Origin: 2-12-FULL-35-15 sp036386835
GTDB lineage: Bacteria; Bacteroidota; Bacteroidia; 2-12-FULL-35-15
Assembly (NCBI GenBank): GCA_036386835.1
Contig: DASVUX010000016.1
Coordinates: 33,529-97,528 of the forward strand
Direction of reading: 5' to 3'
DNA: 64,000 nucleotides
Position numbers and translations under genes: made by a program. Below the pieces are notes generated by a model. The model did no database searches and was not told where the DNA came from. It was given only the letters and a program-made list of their open reading frames with translations. Of this stretch, positions 52,411-60,935 are shown piece after piece. Within the stretch, counting starts at the first letter, position 1. Each line of letters starts with the position of its first letter.

Positions 52411-53490
52411 ATGAAAAAGCCCTTACTTCTTTTTGTTTCCCTTCTCCTGCCATTTGTATTGACCGCACAAATCCCACCGGGATATTATAACTCTGCTGCC
52501 GGATTAAGCGGTCCTGCTTTGCAACTGGCACTCCATAACATCATCGACAATCACACAACCGTCAGCTATAACAGTTTATGGACGCATTTCCAGGATACCG
52601 ATAAAAAGCCAAATGGCAAAGTCTGGGATATGTACAGTGATGTGCCGGGCGGAACCCCTCCTTACCAGTACACTTTTGTAAGTGATCAGTGCGGCAACTA
52701 TGGCGGGGAAGGAGATTGTTATAACCGTGAACATTCATGGCCGCAAAGCTGGTTTAATTCCTCTACGGTTCCGTCCTCCGATCTTTTTCACTTATATCCT
52801 ACCGATGGTTATGTAAATAACATGAGGGGGAACCTGCCTTACGGAACTGTAGGCACTGTTACCTGGACTTCCCAGAACGGAAGCAAGCAGGGATATTGCA
52901 TTGATCCTGGATATAGTTCATTGGTCTTTGAACCGATCGATGAATATAAAGGTGATTTTGCGCGGACATATTTTTACATGTCAACCCGGTATCATACGGA
53001 AGATGCTTCCTGGTCAGCTTCAGGAGGCACCAATAAATCCGTACTCTTACCCTGGGAAGCATCTGTCCTGCTTACCTGGAGCCATATGGATTCTGTAAGC
53101 ACCAAGGAGATCGACCGGAATAACGAGGTGTATGGGATCCAGAACAACAGGAACCCTTTTATTGATAACCCTGCCTGGGCGGACAGCATCTGGTCAATAA
53201 TAATCAGCGGGATTGAAGAGAATGCCATCAACAGACCATCGGTTAATATCTATCCGAATCCTTCCGAAGATGCTTTCTTTATCAGTAATGCCGGAAATCT
53301 TGATTGGAACGGTAATTTGAGTATAACAAACGCTTTGGGCCAGGTGATTCAACAGTCCGGCAATGTCGGGTTGAAACCATTTGATGCGGAACCATTTTCG
53401 GTTTCATGCAGTACGTGGGACAACGGTGTTTACTATATCAGCCTTATTGGCCAGGAAAGTTCAGGCACTTTCATTTTTATAAAATTATAA
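52411..53490 (+). CDS. T9SS-exported endonuclease I
   Basis: 359 residues. Signal peptide (1-19, ending LTAQ), then an endonuclease I (EndA/Vvn-like, His-Cys) nuclease domain, identified by NREHSWPQSWFN and DLFHLYPTDGYVNNMRGNLPYG, where the His of EHSWPQ is the general base and the N/D residues bind metal. A Cys-containing loop (DQCGNYGGEGDCYN) precedes it. The C-terminal ~75 residues (VNIYPNPSEDAFFISN ... SGTFIFIKL) are a T9SS sorting domain. The protein would be released outside to degrade DNA, perhaps for phosphate or nucleoside use. A shared terminator follows. Confidence 0.9.
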   Translation: MKKPLLLFVSLLLPFVLTAQIPPGYYNSAAGLSGPALQLALHNIIDNHTTVSYNSLWTHFQDTDKKPNGKVWDMYSDVPGGTPPYQYTFVSDQCGNYGGEGDCYNREHSWPQSWFNSSTVPSSDLFHLYPTDGYVNNMRGNLPYGTVGTVTWTSQNGSKQGYCIDPGYSSLVFEPIDEYKGDFARTYFYMSTRYHTEDASWSASGGTNKSVLLPWEASVLLTWSHMDSVSTKEIDRNNEVYGIQNNRNPFIDNPAWADSIWSIIISGIEENAINRPSVNIYPNPSEDAFFISNAGNLDWNGNLSITNALGQVIQQSGNVGLKPFDAEPFSVSCSTWDNGVYYISLIGQESSGTFIFIKL

Positions 53491-53497
53491 TTGATAA

Positions 53498-53533
53498 AAA
53501 AAATCCCCGGAGGCTGCTCCGGGGATTTTTTTA
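53498..53533. terminator. Bidirectional terminator between the nuclease and lipoprotein genes
   Basis: Stem AAATCCCCGGAG / CTCCGGGGATTT around a GCTG loop, with A and T runs on both sides. Between convergent genes. Confidence 0.85.
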
Positions 53534-53548
53534 TCTGTAAACTGAAGG

Positions 53549-54388
53549 TTAATACATAGAAATATTATAGGTAGTTCCGTCAAGCACTGCGGTTGCATTC
53601 CCGTCACAAACTCCGTTTCCATAATCAAAATTAATCGGATAGTTAGGGTGATTAGCAAGTATCAGGGTAAAAGACCCGCTAACGATCCACTGGCAGCCGA
53701 TCTTTACAGTTAAAGGAGTGTTCACTGAAATTGAGTAGGACTCCCCGTTTGCAGCCGTACCGTGCGCGGTCCCGGTGATTTTGTAAACATCATCAAAAAT
53801 ATTCAGGTTGGTTGCATATCCATCAAAAAACTCACGGTTCTGGTTAGTACTCCAGGTGGAAGTTAATGTACCTGCAGGATTCGTAACAGTCGCATTGTTC
53901 ACGACCACATTAAATACTCTATGGCCGGCAGAATTGCGCCCTCTGTTAGTAATGGTCTGCATGCCTACAACCTTATAATTGTTATGAAAGTAGTTGGTCA
54001 GTGTAACTGTAATTACGGTGTTGGAATCAAGGTAACGGCCGCTGAACACAGCAGTGATCTTCCCTCTTCTGTAATTCCCATCAGAGCCCAGGCAATTAGT
54101 TGTCCCAAAATCGATCACAACTGTTTTTGGCCATGTAGTCGTGTTCCATGGAGTAATAGTTGCAGTAGCGCATCCTGAAGCAGGCGCCCTTAAAGTTCCT
54201 GAACTGTCCGTTACCACACTTACCTCCTTCCAGATCCCGGCAAACGCATTATTCGCATTTGCGTTATCAGTAGAAGCCGAATAATCAGTCGGTTTTTCAT
54301 CTTCTTTTTTCTTACAGCCGGTGTATAAAAATGCTGTAGTTGCCACTAAGGCCATGGCAGTAAATAAACGGGAGATCTTGATTTTCAT
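53549..54388 (-). CDS. Lipoprotein of unknown function, paralogue of the protein at 22694-23536
   Basis: 279 residues with a lipoprotein signal (residues 5-25, lipobox YTGC, then KKKE). The mature part is beta-rich and aligns with the 22694 protein, including the closing DYGNGVCDGNATAVLDGTTY. It has slightly more asparagine and threonine than its paralogue. No named family recognised. CAAATTTA at 54414-54421 gives a minus-strand TAAATTTG box about 25 bp before the start. Confidence 0.75.
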   Translation of the reverse strand: MKIKISRLFTAMALVATTAFLYTGCKKKEDEKPTDYSASTDNANANNAFAGIWKEVSVVTDSSGTLRAPASGCATATITPWNTTTWPKTVVIDFGTTNCLGSDGNYRRGKITAVFSGRYLDSNTVITVTLTNYFHNNYKVVGMQTITNRGRNSAGHRVFNVVVNNATVTNPAGTLTSTWSTNQNREFFDGYATNLNIFDDVYKITGTAHGTAANGESYSISVNTPLTVKIGCQWIVSGSFTLILANHPNYPINFDYGNGVCDGNATAVLDGTTYNISMY

Positions 54389-54418
54389 GAAAGTTGTTTT
54401 AGAGTTCTTTTATCAAAT

Positions 54419-54919
54419 TTAGACTATTTTTTCCAGAATGATATAGTCATGAGGGTATTTATTCTTTTCATCCTCAGGACCTTTGACCCTGGAGATTTCC
54501 TTCCATTCCTTCATGTCAATCTCTGGGAAAAAAACATCGCCCTCAAAAAAGTGATAGATCACTGTGAGATAGATGCGGTCGGTAAAATGAAGGCTTTGCC
54601 TGAAGATCTCTGCCCCGCCTATAATGAAGATTTCCTCATCACCGGTGGCTTTTGCTCTTTCGAGGGCCGCGTCCACAGAATTAACTACGATCGCTCCCGG
54701 AGCTTTATAATCATCCTGGCGTGTAATAATGATATTAGTGCGGTTTGGAAGAGGGCGGAATTTTTCAGGGATGGATTCGTAATTCTTCCTCCCGGTAATA
54801 ATACAATGACCGGTGGTTTTTTCCTTGAAGAATTTCATGTCCGCAGGTAAATGCCAGATCAGTTTATTGTCTTTCCCGATCACATTGTTTTCACCTACGG
54901 CAACTATTAATGATATCAT
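54419..54919 (-). CDS. folA: Dihydrofolate reductase
   Basis: Reduces dihydrofolate to tetrahydrofolate with NADPH. 166 residues (E. coli 159). Start ISLIVAVGENNVIGKDNKLIWHLPADMKFFK places the catalytic Asp at 27; GRKNYESIP and IIGGAEIF carry the NADPH loop. It sits downstream of thyA (69-bp gap) in the same direction, restoring the folate used there. A trimethoprim target. Confidence 0.95.
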   Translation of the reverse strand: MISLIVAVGENNVIGKDNKLIWHLPADMKFFKEKTTGHCIITGRKNYESIPEKFRPLPNRTNIIITRQDDYKAPGAIVVNSVDAALERAKATGDEEIFIIGGAEIFRQSLHFTDRIYLTVIYHFFEGDVFFPEIDMKEWKEISRVKGPEDEKNKYPHDYIILEKIV

Positions 54920-54988
54920 AATATTATTTTTATTTCAGATTGCAAATTTCATATTAGAATAACCAATCTGAAATTGTAATTTGAAATT

Positions 54989-55783
54989 TTAGACAGCAAC
55001 AGCAGCCTTGATGTGAGGATGCGGATCATAACCTTCCAGGGTAAAGTCTTCGAATTTAAACCCGAATATGTCTTTTACCGCAGGGTTCATCTTTAAAACA
55101 GGAAGTTTCCTGAAATCACGTGAAAGCTGGAGTTTCGCCTGTTCGATGTGGTTTGAGTATAAATGGGCATCACCCAGCGTGTGAATGAACTCTCCGGGCT
55201 GAAGGTCACATACCTGGGCCATCATCAAGGTCAGGATCGCATAGGAAGCAATATTGAAAGGTACGCCAAGGAAGATATCCGCACTGCGCTGGTAAAGCTG
55301 GCAGCTCAATTTGCCGTCAGCGACATAAAACTGGAAGAATGCATGGCAGGGCGGTAGTTTCATTTTATCAATCTCACCCACATTCCAGGCGCTTACAATC
55401 ATCCTGCGGCTGTCAGGATTGTTCTTTATCTGGTTTACGACCTGGGTGATCTGGTCGATATGTCTCCCGTCAGCGGCAGGCCAGCTTCTCCACTGGGAGC
55501 CGTAAACAGGGCCAAGGTTGCCGTTTTCATCTGCCCATTCATCCCAGATGCTCACACCGTTGTCTTTCAGGTACTTTATATTCGTATCTCCTTTAAGAAA
55601 CCAGAGCAATTCATGAAGAATCGACTTCATATGAACTTTTTTGGTGGTCATCATCGGGAAACCTTCCTGCAGGTCGAACCGCATCTGGTATCCGAATACA
55701 CTAATAGTTCCGGTTCCTGTTCTGTCTGTTTTGGTGGCGCCTTTGTCCAAAACATGCTGCATAAGGTCGTGATATTGTTTCAT
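54989..55783 (-). CDS. thyA: Thymidylate synthase
   Basis: Makes dTMP from dUMP using methylene-THF, giving dihydrofolate. 264 residues, the same as E. coli, with the nucleophile Cys146 in KLPPCHAFFQFYV and the phosphate-binding RRMIVSAWNVGE. The N-terminal DRTGTGTISVFGYQMRFDL is typical. It precedes folA in an apparent two-gene unit, so both steps of the thymidylate cycle are together. Confidence 0.97.
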   Translation of the reverse strand: MKQYHDLMQHVLDKGATKTDRTGTGTISVFGYQMRFDLQEGFPMMTTKKVHMKSILHELLWFLKGDTNIKYLKDNGVSIWDEWADENGNLGPVYGSQWRSWPAADGRHIDQITQVVNQIKNNPDSRRMIVSAWNVGEIDKMKLPPCHAFFQFYVADGKLSCQLYQRSADIFLGVPFNIASYAILTLMMAQVCDLQPGEFIHTLGDAHLYSNHIEQAKLQLSRDFRKLPVLKMNPAVKDIFGFKFEDFTLEGYDPHPHIKAAVAV

Positions 55784-55951
55784 ATCTGGTGATGATTTTA
55801 TAGGGAGTTTTCTTTAGATAATATCCAAACGGGTTGCGTCATAGAGATTATGAATATGTAAAGGTAGTTTGAATTTAGTCGGGGGAGATAAAGGGCCTGA
55901 TGATAATATTCACAACATATTAACCATGCTGGCTGTAATAAGAGGCGGGGG

Positions 55952-57205
55952 TTAATGTTTTACGGCAGCTACCTCGTCAGGGTCATGTTTATGCCTGAAA
56001 AACAGGGCAAATGCAATCGCGATAACAAGTGCATAACCCGCGAATGAAAGCCAGATGGTCTGCCAGTCTTTTACACCTTCCGATGTAAAATAAGTGTCGA
56101 TCACGTACCCGCTGATGGAGCTTCCGAGGACCGCCCCGAAACCATTGGTCATTACCATGAATAAACCCTGGGCGCTTGATCTGATCTTTGAATCGGTTGA
56201 GGTTTCAATGAATAATGAGCCGGAGATATTAAAAAAGTCAAAAGCCATCCCATAAACAATGCAGGAAAGAATGATCATCCATAAGCCTCCCGCGGGATCG
56301 CCAAAAGCAAACAGGGCGAACCTCAATACCCACGCTATCATGGAGATCAGCATTACCTGCTTGATCCCGAACCGTTTCAGGAAGAAGGGGATTGCAAGAA
56401 TAAATAATGTTTCCGAGATCTGGGAGATCGACATAATGATGGTGGAATACTTCACCACGAATGAATCAGCATATTGCGGCACATTGGCGAAGTCGGAAAG
56501 AAATGCGTCACCATACATGTTTGTAAGCTGCAGCGCGGCCCCAAGAAACATGGAAAACACAAAGAACAATGCGATCTTGTAAGTCCCGAAAAGCTTAAAC
56601 GCGTCCAGGCCAAGCTTTTGGACCAGACTGGAATCCTTGGATATTAATTTTTGCGGGGGGCATTTGGGTAAAAAGAATGAATAGACGCCCAAAGCAATTG
56701 CAGCTGCCGCTGAAATGTAAAACATGTTGGCAGATGCCTTATTCCCGGAAAGATTTGTGATCCACATGGCGGCAATAAAGCCGATCGTTCCCCAAACCCG
56801 GATAGGGGGAAATACCTTTATCACATCGTAATTGTTGTTTTTTAAGATAGTATACGCGATAGAGTTAGACAGGGATATAGTGGGCATATAACAAAGCATT
56901 GCTGCAAAGATCACCCAGAAGAAAGAAGATGGGTTGTCGACCTGGGGAATATAACAGAGTGCAAACCCTCCGAGGATATGCAGGATCCCATAAAGTTTTT
57001 CGGCATTCATCCACTTATCAGCAATGATCCCTGTAAGTGCGGGCATAATGATAGAAGAAATTCCGAGTGTGGAAAATATCGCTCCGAATTCGGCTCCGCT
57101 CCATTGTTTTGTGCCAAACCAGTAGTTCCCCACCGTTATTAACCACGCTCCCCAAATGAAGAACTGCAGGAAACTCATTAAAGTGAGGCGACTCTTAATA
57201 TTCAT
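55952..57205 (-). CDS. Nucleoside:H+ symporter-family MFS transporter
   Basis: 417 residues with about 12 hydrophobic helices. The N-terminal MSFLQFFIWGAWLITVGNYW and the GAEFGAIFSTLGISSIIMPALTGIIADKW pattern mark the NHS (NupG/XapB) family of the major facilitator superfamily. It likely takes up nucleosides using the proton gradient; substrate assignment is by family only. It begins 20 bp after the bifunctional nuclease gene and is the last of the etf-bfn-transporter run. Confidence 0.85.
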   Translation of the reverse strand: MNIKSRLTLMSFLQFFIWGAWLITVGNYWFGTKQWSGAEFGAIFSTLGISSIIMPALTGIIADKWMNAEKLYGILHILGGFALCYIPQVDNPSSFFWVIFAAMLCYMPTISLSNSIAYTILKNNNYDVIKVFPPIRVWGTIGFIAAMWITNLSGNKASANMFYISAAAAIALGVYSFFLPKCPPQKLISKDSSLVQKLGLDAFKLFGTYKIALFFVFSMFLGAALQLTNMYGDAFLSDFANVPQYADSFVVKYSTIIMSISQISETLFILAIPFFLKRFGIKQVMLISMIAWVLRFALFAFGDPAGGLWMIILSCIVYGMAFDFFNISGSLFIETSTDSKIRSSAQGLFMVMTNGFGAVLGSSISGYVIDTYFTSEGVKDWQTIWLSFAGYALVIAIAFALFFRHKHDPDEVAAVKH

Positions 57206-57225
57206 AGAGTTCTGATAAAGATCAG

Positions 57226-57819
57226 CTAGGATTTTTTGCGATTATTGATTTCATCGCGTATGCGGGATGCCTTTTCATAATCTTCATCGGCCAGGGCAGC
57301 CTCGAGTAATTGTTTAAGTTCTTCTGTGGATTTCTTTAAATAATCATTCACATCTGCTTCCACAAGGTCTTCCATTTCACCACCTTCTGCGGCAGCGTTA
57401 ATCGCTTCATCATCAAGAATGATCCCGGCCTGTGATAAAATAAATTCATAGGTGTTGATCGGGCAGTTAAAACGAACCGCAACCGCAATAGCATCTGAAG
57501 TACGGGCATCAATCTCTACATTCTTTTCTCCGTTGCTGCAGATGATCTTGGCAAAGAAAATGCCTTCCACCAGGTTATAGATCAGCACTTCGCTGACAAC
57601 TATGTCAAACCCTTCTGCAAAACTTTTGAAAAGATCGTGTGTCAGGGGGCGGCTTGGGGTCATCTTCTCCAGCTCAATGGCAATGGCTTGTGCCTCAAAT
57701 CCCCCGATGATGATAGGCAGCCTGCGCTTTCCTTTTGACTCGCCCAGTACCAGGGCATAAGCTCCGGTTTGCGTCTGGCTGTATGATAATCCAACAATCT
57801 CTAATTTGACTTTTTTCAC
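57226..57819 (-). CDS. Bifunctional nuclease family protein (DUF151) with UVR-type C-terminus
   Basis: About 197 residues. The DUF151/BFN domain covers the first ~150 (KVKLEIVGLSYSQTQTGAYALVLGES, RRLPIIIGGFEAQAIAIELE, ...RTSDAIAVAVR). The C-terminus (LKQLLEAALADEDYEKASRIRDEI) resembles the UvrB/UvrC interaction motif. The family has nuclease activity on RNA and DNA in plants and bacteria, but the physiological role is unclear. Start: an upstream GTG at 57843 adds eight residues; homologues begin KK(I/V)KLE, so I prefer the GTG at 57819. Confidence 0.85.
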   Translation of the reverse strand: MKKVKLEIVGLSYSQTQTGAYALVLGESKGKRRLPIIIGGFEAQAIAIELEKMTPSRPLTHDLFKSFAEGFDIVVSEVLIYNLVEGIFFAKIICSNGEKNVEIDARTSDAIAVAVRFNCPINTYEFILSQAGIILDDEAINAAAEGGEMEDLVEADVNDYLKKSTEELKQLLEAALADEDYEKASRIRDEINNRKKS

Positions 57820-57911
57820 AAGTAATATTTTTAATACCCACACCTTTCGCTAAAAAAAGATGCCTGACACTATATAACTAAAGTACAAAAAAATTAAAAA
57901 CGGACGATCCG

Positions 57912-58883
57912 TTAGTTATGATTGGCTTTGAAATTTTTAACAGCTGCCACAAGTTTTGGCAGTATTTCAAATGCATCACCAACAATACCGTAATCAGCAG
58001 ATTTAAAGAAAGGTGCTTCCTTATCCGAATTAATAACAACTATGGTCTTGCTTCCGTTTACCCCTGCAAGATGCTGGATAGCACCGGAGATCCCGATCGC
58101 AATATAAAGGTTAGGACGGATAGCCACACCTGTCTGGCCCACGTGCTCATGGTGCGGACGCCAGTGCATATCTGCTACAGGACGTGAACATGCAGTAGCA
58201 GCTCCCAGTTCCTTGGCAAGTTCTTCAACCATTGCCCAGTTTTCGGGCCCTTTCATCCCGCGACCTGCAGAAACTACAAGTTCAGCATCTGTGAGGTTAA
58301 GCTCCGAAGTAACTTTCTTTACTTCTTTTACTTTTACAGGTGAGTTAACATTATCTAAGTTCACTGCAAACTCAACTTCCTCGGCAGTTCCTTCCCCTAA
58401 GGTAACAGGAAAGGAATTAGGCAATAGTGAAATGATCTTTTTCGCTGAATGGATCGCATACATTGCTGTAGCTTTTCCCGAAAATACGTTCTTCTTTACA
58501 GTGAATGAATCTCCTGCAATAACAGGGTCGCCCACTGCACCGGAAACAATTCCTGCTTTCAGTTTTGCAGCAAGCCTCGGTGCAATTTCTTTTCCTGTGA
58601 AATCACTTGAAAAGATGATCACATCCGCATTCTCAGCTTTAGCGGCCTGCTCTATGGCAGCAGTAAGATACTGCCCGTTCAGGTCAGACAATTTATCATT
58701 TTTAAGACGGAGCACTTTTTTTGCTCCGGCTTTTCCAAGCTCACTCAGGTCACCATCGCCAATAATTGCTGCAGTAACAGAAGTGTTCATTTGTGCTGCA
58801 ATGCGGCTTGCATAATTTACAGCTTCAAGTGAAGCTTTTTTTATTTTGCCTTTTGCTATTTCGGTGTAAACTAAAACGGACAT
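57912..58883 (-). CDS. etfA: Electron transfer flavoprotein alpha subunit
   Basis: 323 residues. The N-terminal Rossmann-like domain (1-~190) is followed by the FAD-binding domain (about 200-320), with VSAGRGMKGPENW, CSRPVADMHWRPHHEHVGQTG and PNLYIAIGISGAIQHLAGV, the FAD-binding loops. With EtfB it carries electrons from acyl-CoA dehydrogenases to the respiratory chain. The gene follows etfB (42-bp gap) in the same direction. No dehydrogenase or ETF-quinone oxidoreductase is in the window. Confidence 0.95.
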   Translation of the reverse strand: MSVLVYTEIAKGKIKKASLEAVNYASRIAAQMNTSVTAAIIGDGDLSELGKAGAKKVLRLKNDKLSDLNGQYLTAAIEQAAKAENADVIIFSSDFTGKEIAPRLAAKLKAGIVSGAVGDPVIAGDSFTVKKNVFSGKATAMYAIHSAKKIISLLPNSFPVTLGEGTAEEVEFAVNLDNVNSPVKVKEVKKVTSELNLTDAELVVSAGRGMKGPENWAMVEELAKELGAATACSRPVADMHWRPHHEHVGQTGVAIRPNLYIAIGISGAIQHLAGVNGSKTIVVINSDKEAPFFKSADYGIVGDAFEILPKLVAAVKNFKANHN

Positions 58884-58925
58884 ATTCAGTAATTTTTATA
58901 TTTAAAATAAAAGTTTTTCAATAAT

Positions 58926-59666
58926 TTAAATTGCCTTGGCTTCGTTGTGGAGCAGGTCTATCAATTGCTCGGGATTTGCCGCATCAATGAATTTACATTC
59001 AGTACGGCCTTTTGCAAGCTCATAGCTTTTAATGCTTGTCAGCTTGTCAGCCGCAGCGGCAGGAACAACTGTTAAAGGCTTTGTCCTTGCAGCCATGATA
59101 CCGCGCATGTTTGGGATGCGGGCTTCAGCCATACCTTTGTTTGCAGAAAGCACCAAAGGAAGCGGGCATTCAACCACTTCGGTTCCCCCGTCAATATCAT
59201 GCTCGATAGTAGCGGTAGTGCCGGCTATATCAAGTTTTGTGGTCATGGAGATGAAAGGCATGTCAAGCAGTTCAGCGAGCATTGCCCCAACCATTGCCCC
59301 GTTATAGTTAATGGTTTCTTTCCCTGCCATTATAAGATCGAATCCCTTGTCTTTGGCATAAGCAGCGATCTGTTCTGCAACAGCAAATGCATCATTCGCT
59401 TCAGCATCGATACGTACCGCATCATCGGCTCCTATCGCAAGCCCTTTCCTGATCGTTGCTTCGCTGTCAGCCCCGCCAACATGAATGATGGTGACATTGC
59501 CCCCGAGGGTTTCTTTCAGCTCCAGTGCACGGACCAAAGCATACCACTCATCGTAGGGATTGATTACAAACTGAACACCTGCAGAATTGAATGTTGAATT
59601 GTCGGAAGAGAAAGTGATCTTGGTAGTGGTGTCAGGTACGTTGCTGATACAAACTAATATTTTCAT
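58926..59666 (-). CDS. etfB: Electron transfer flavoprotein beta subunit
   Basis: 246 residues. Starts with KILVCISNVPDTTTKITF and has FVINPYDEWYALVRALELKE (the beta-subunit nucleotide site), IDADDA-like regions and DLIMAGKETINYNGAMVGAMLAELL. The AMP-binding subunit partnering EtfA. First gene of the etfB-etfA pair, followed by bfn and the nucleoside transporter. Confidence 0.95.
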   Translation of the reverse strand: MKILVCISNVPDTTTKITFSSDNSTFNSAGVQFVINPYDEWYALVRALELKETLGGNVTIIHVGGADSEATIRKGLAIGADDAVRIDAEANDAFAVAEQIAAYAKDKGFDLIMAGKETINYNGAMVGAMLAELLDMPFISMTTKLDIAGTTATIEHDIDGGTEVVECPLPLVLSANKGMAEARIPNMRGIMAARTKPLTVVPAAAADKLTSIKSYELAKGRTECKFIDAANPEQLIDLLHNEAKAI

Positions 59667-60059
59667 ATGTAAGTAATTTGTTTTTTTATTGTGATATGGT
59701 TCGCCATCATCATTTTGGTTGTTCGCGGATGCAATGGCTATTTCATATATTGATATTTTATTTTTTTAATGAAGGGCAAATTTAACAAAATAAGGGATAT
59801 AAAAAAAATGAATTTTGGCGGACGGAAATGCACAGAAATCAAGTTCTGGGAGCCGGTTTTGAATGCCCCGGCAGCCTTGGTTTTCCTGGTTCTCCGGTTT
59901 CATTGCTTCCTGATAGTATCTTTAACAATTAAGAATAGGGTTTTATCAGCTGGCAGGATTTTTTAAGTACCGGAGTTGCGGGATCATTTTTAAAATAGCG
60001 GATTTCGCAAAAATATCTATCTTTGTTAACTTATTATATACCACCTCAAACAATTGTAA
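59667..60059. other. Divergent intergenic region between etfB and the DUF4290 gene
   Basis: No gene is seen in 393 bp. The plus-strand -7 element TATCTTTG at 60018-60025 serves the DUF4290 gene. CAAATTTA at 59777-59784 (minus TAAATTTG) is a possible -7 box for etfB, but no -33 partner is at the right distance. Confidence 0.45.
60018..60025 (+). promoter_or_regulatory. -7 promoter element for the DUF4290 gene
   Basis: TATCTTTG fits TAnnTTTG and lies 35 nt before the start codon. No clear -33 box. Confidence 0.45.
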
Positions 60060-60752
60060 ATGGACTACAATACTGACCTGCCACAACTGATCATTCCTGA
60101 ATACGGCAGAAATATTCAAAAAATGCTTGATTTCGCAATCACGGTAAATGACCGCGAAGAACGAAACAAAGTGGCACGTGCCATAATAGATGTAATGGGA
60201 CAATTGAACCCGCACCTTCGTGACGTTACCGATTTTAAACATAAATTATGGGACCATCTTTTTATTATTTCCGATTTTAAACTGGATGTTGATTCACCCT
60301 ACCCAAAGCCTACACGCGAAACATTTCAGACAAAGCCTGAATTATTAAAATATCCGCATAAGGATATCCGGTATAAACATTATGGTAAAACCGTTGAGCA
60401 GATCATTGAAAAGGCGAAGGAATTCCCTGATGGTGATGAGAAGAATGAACTGGTAAGCCAGATTGCCAACCTGATGAAGCGTTCTTATCTAAACTGGAAC
60501 CGCGATAGTGTAAATGACGAGGTGATTATCAAGCAGCTTGTGGAGCTCTCCAAAGGCCAGTTAACCGCAGACGCTTCTGTTTTAAAGAGCACCCAGACCT
60601 TTGTGCCGAGGAACAGCAACACTAATAATAATAATCAGCATAAGGATAAAAAGAAGCACCAGGGTGGTGGCGGAAAACGTGACGGTGGTGGCCATAAGCA
60701 TCATAAGAACAATAATAACAGCCAGGGCGGCTTTAAACGCAAGCCTTTCTAA
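60060..60752 (+). CDS. DUF4290 domain protein with basic Asn/Gly-rich tail
   Basis: 230 residues. The N-terminal ~170 residues (DYNTDLPQLIIPEYGRNIQKM ... RYKHYGKTVEQIIEKA ... MKRSYLNWNRDSV) form the Bacteroidota-specific helical DUF4290 domain. The C-terminal ~40 residues are disordered and rich in Asn, His, Lys and Gly (KDKKKHQGGGGKRDGGG), a composition often found in RNA-binding proteins. Function unknown. The gene directly precedes murA, with a terminator between. Confidence 0.8.
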   Translation: MDYNTDLPQLIIPEYGRNIQKMLDFAITVNDREERNKVARAIIDVMGQLNPHLRDVTDFKHKLWDHLFIISDFKLDVDSPYPKPTRETFQTKPELLKYPHKDIRYKHYGKTVEQIIEKAKEFPDGDEKNELVSQIANLMKRSYLNWNRDSVNDEVIIKQLVELSKGQLTADASVLKSTQTFVPRNSNTNNNNQHKDKKKHQGGGGKRDGGGHKHHKNNNNSQGGFKRKPF

Positions 60753-60766
60753 AACATTCATTTCTT

Positions 60767-60803
60767 AAGCACCCTTCCGGGACCCGGAAGGGTGCTTTTT
60801 TTT
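60767..60803 (+). terminator. Intrinsic terminator after the DUF4290 gene
   Basis: Stem AAGCACCCTTCC / GGAAGGGTGCTT around a 7-nt loop, followed by T8. Confidence 0.88.
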
Positions 60804-60887
60804 GGATTGCTATTAACAATCTGTAGTTGGTAAATAGCGGTTCCCCTTAATAAAATCATTCTCTTTTTCAGCGTACTTCGTGTAAAT

Positions 60888-60906
60888 GGTTAAGCCTTGT
60901 TTAACC
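60888..60906. promoter_or_regulatory. Inverted repeat upstream of murA
   Basis: GGTTAA and TTAACC are separated by 7 nt, about 30 bp before the murA start. It may be an operator or a small hairpin in the leader. Confidence 0.25.
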
Positions 60907-60935
60907 CTTAACTGATAACCTAAATAACCAATTAT

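Noticed and set aside
59667..60059. Small gene in the etfB-DUF4290 gap
   Set aside because: The only open frame (59769-59966) has no signal, RBS or conserved look; region reads as promoter DNA.
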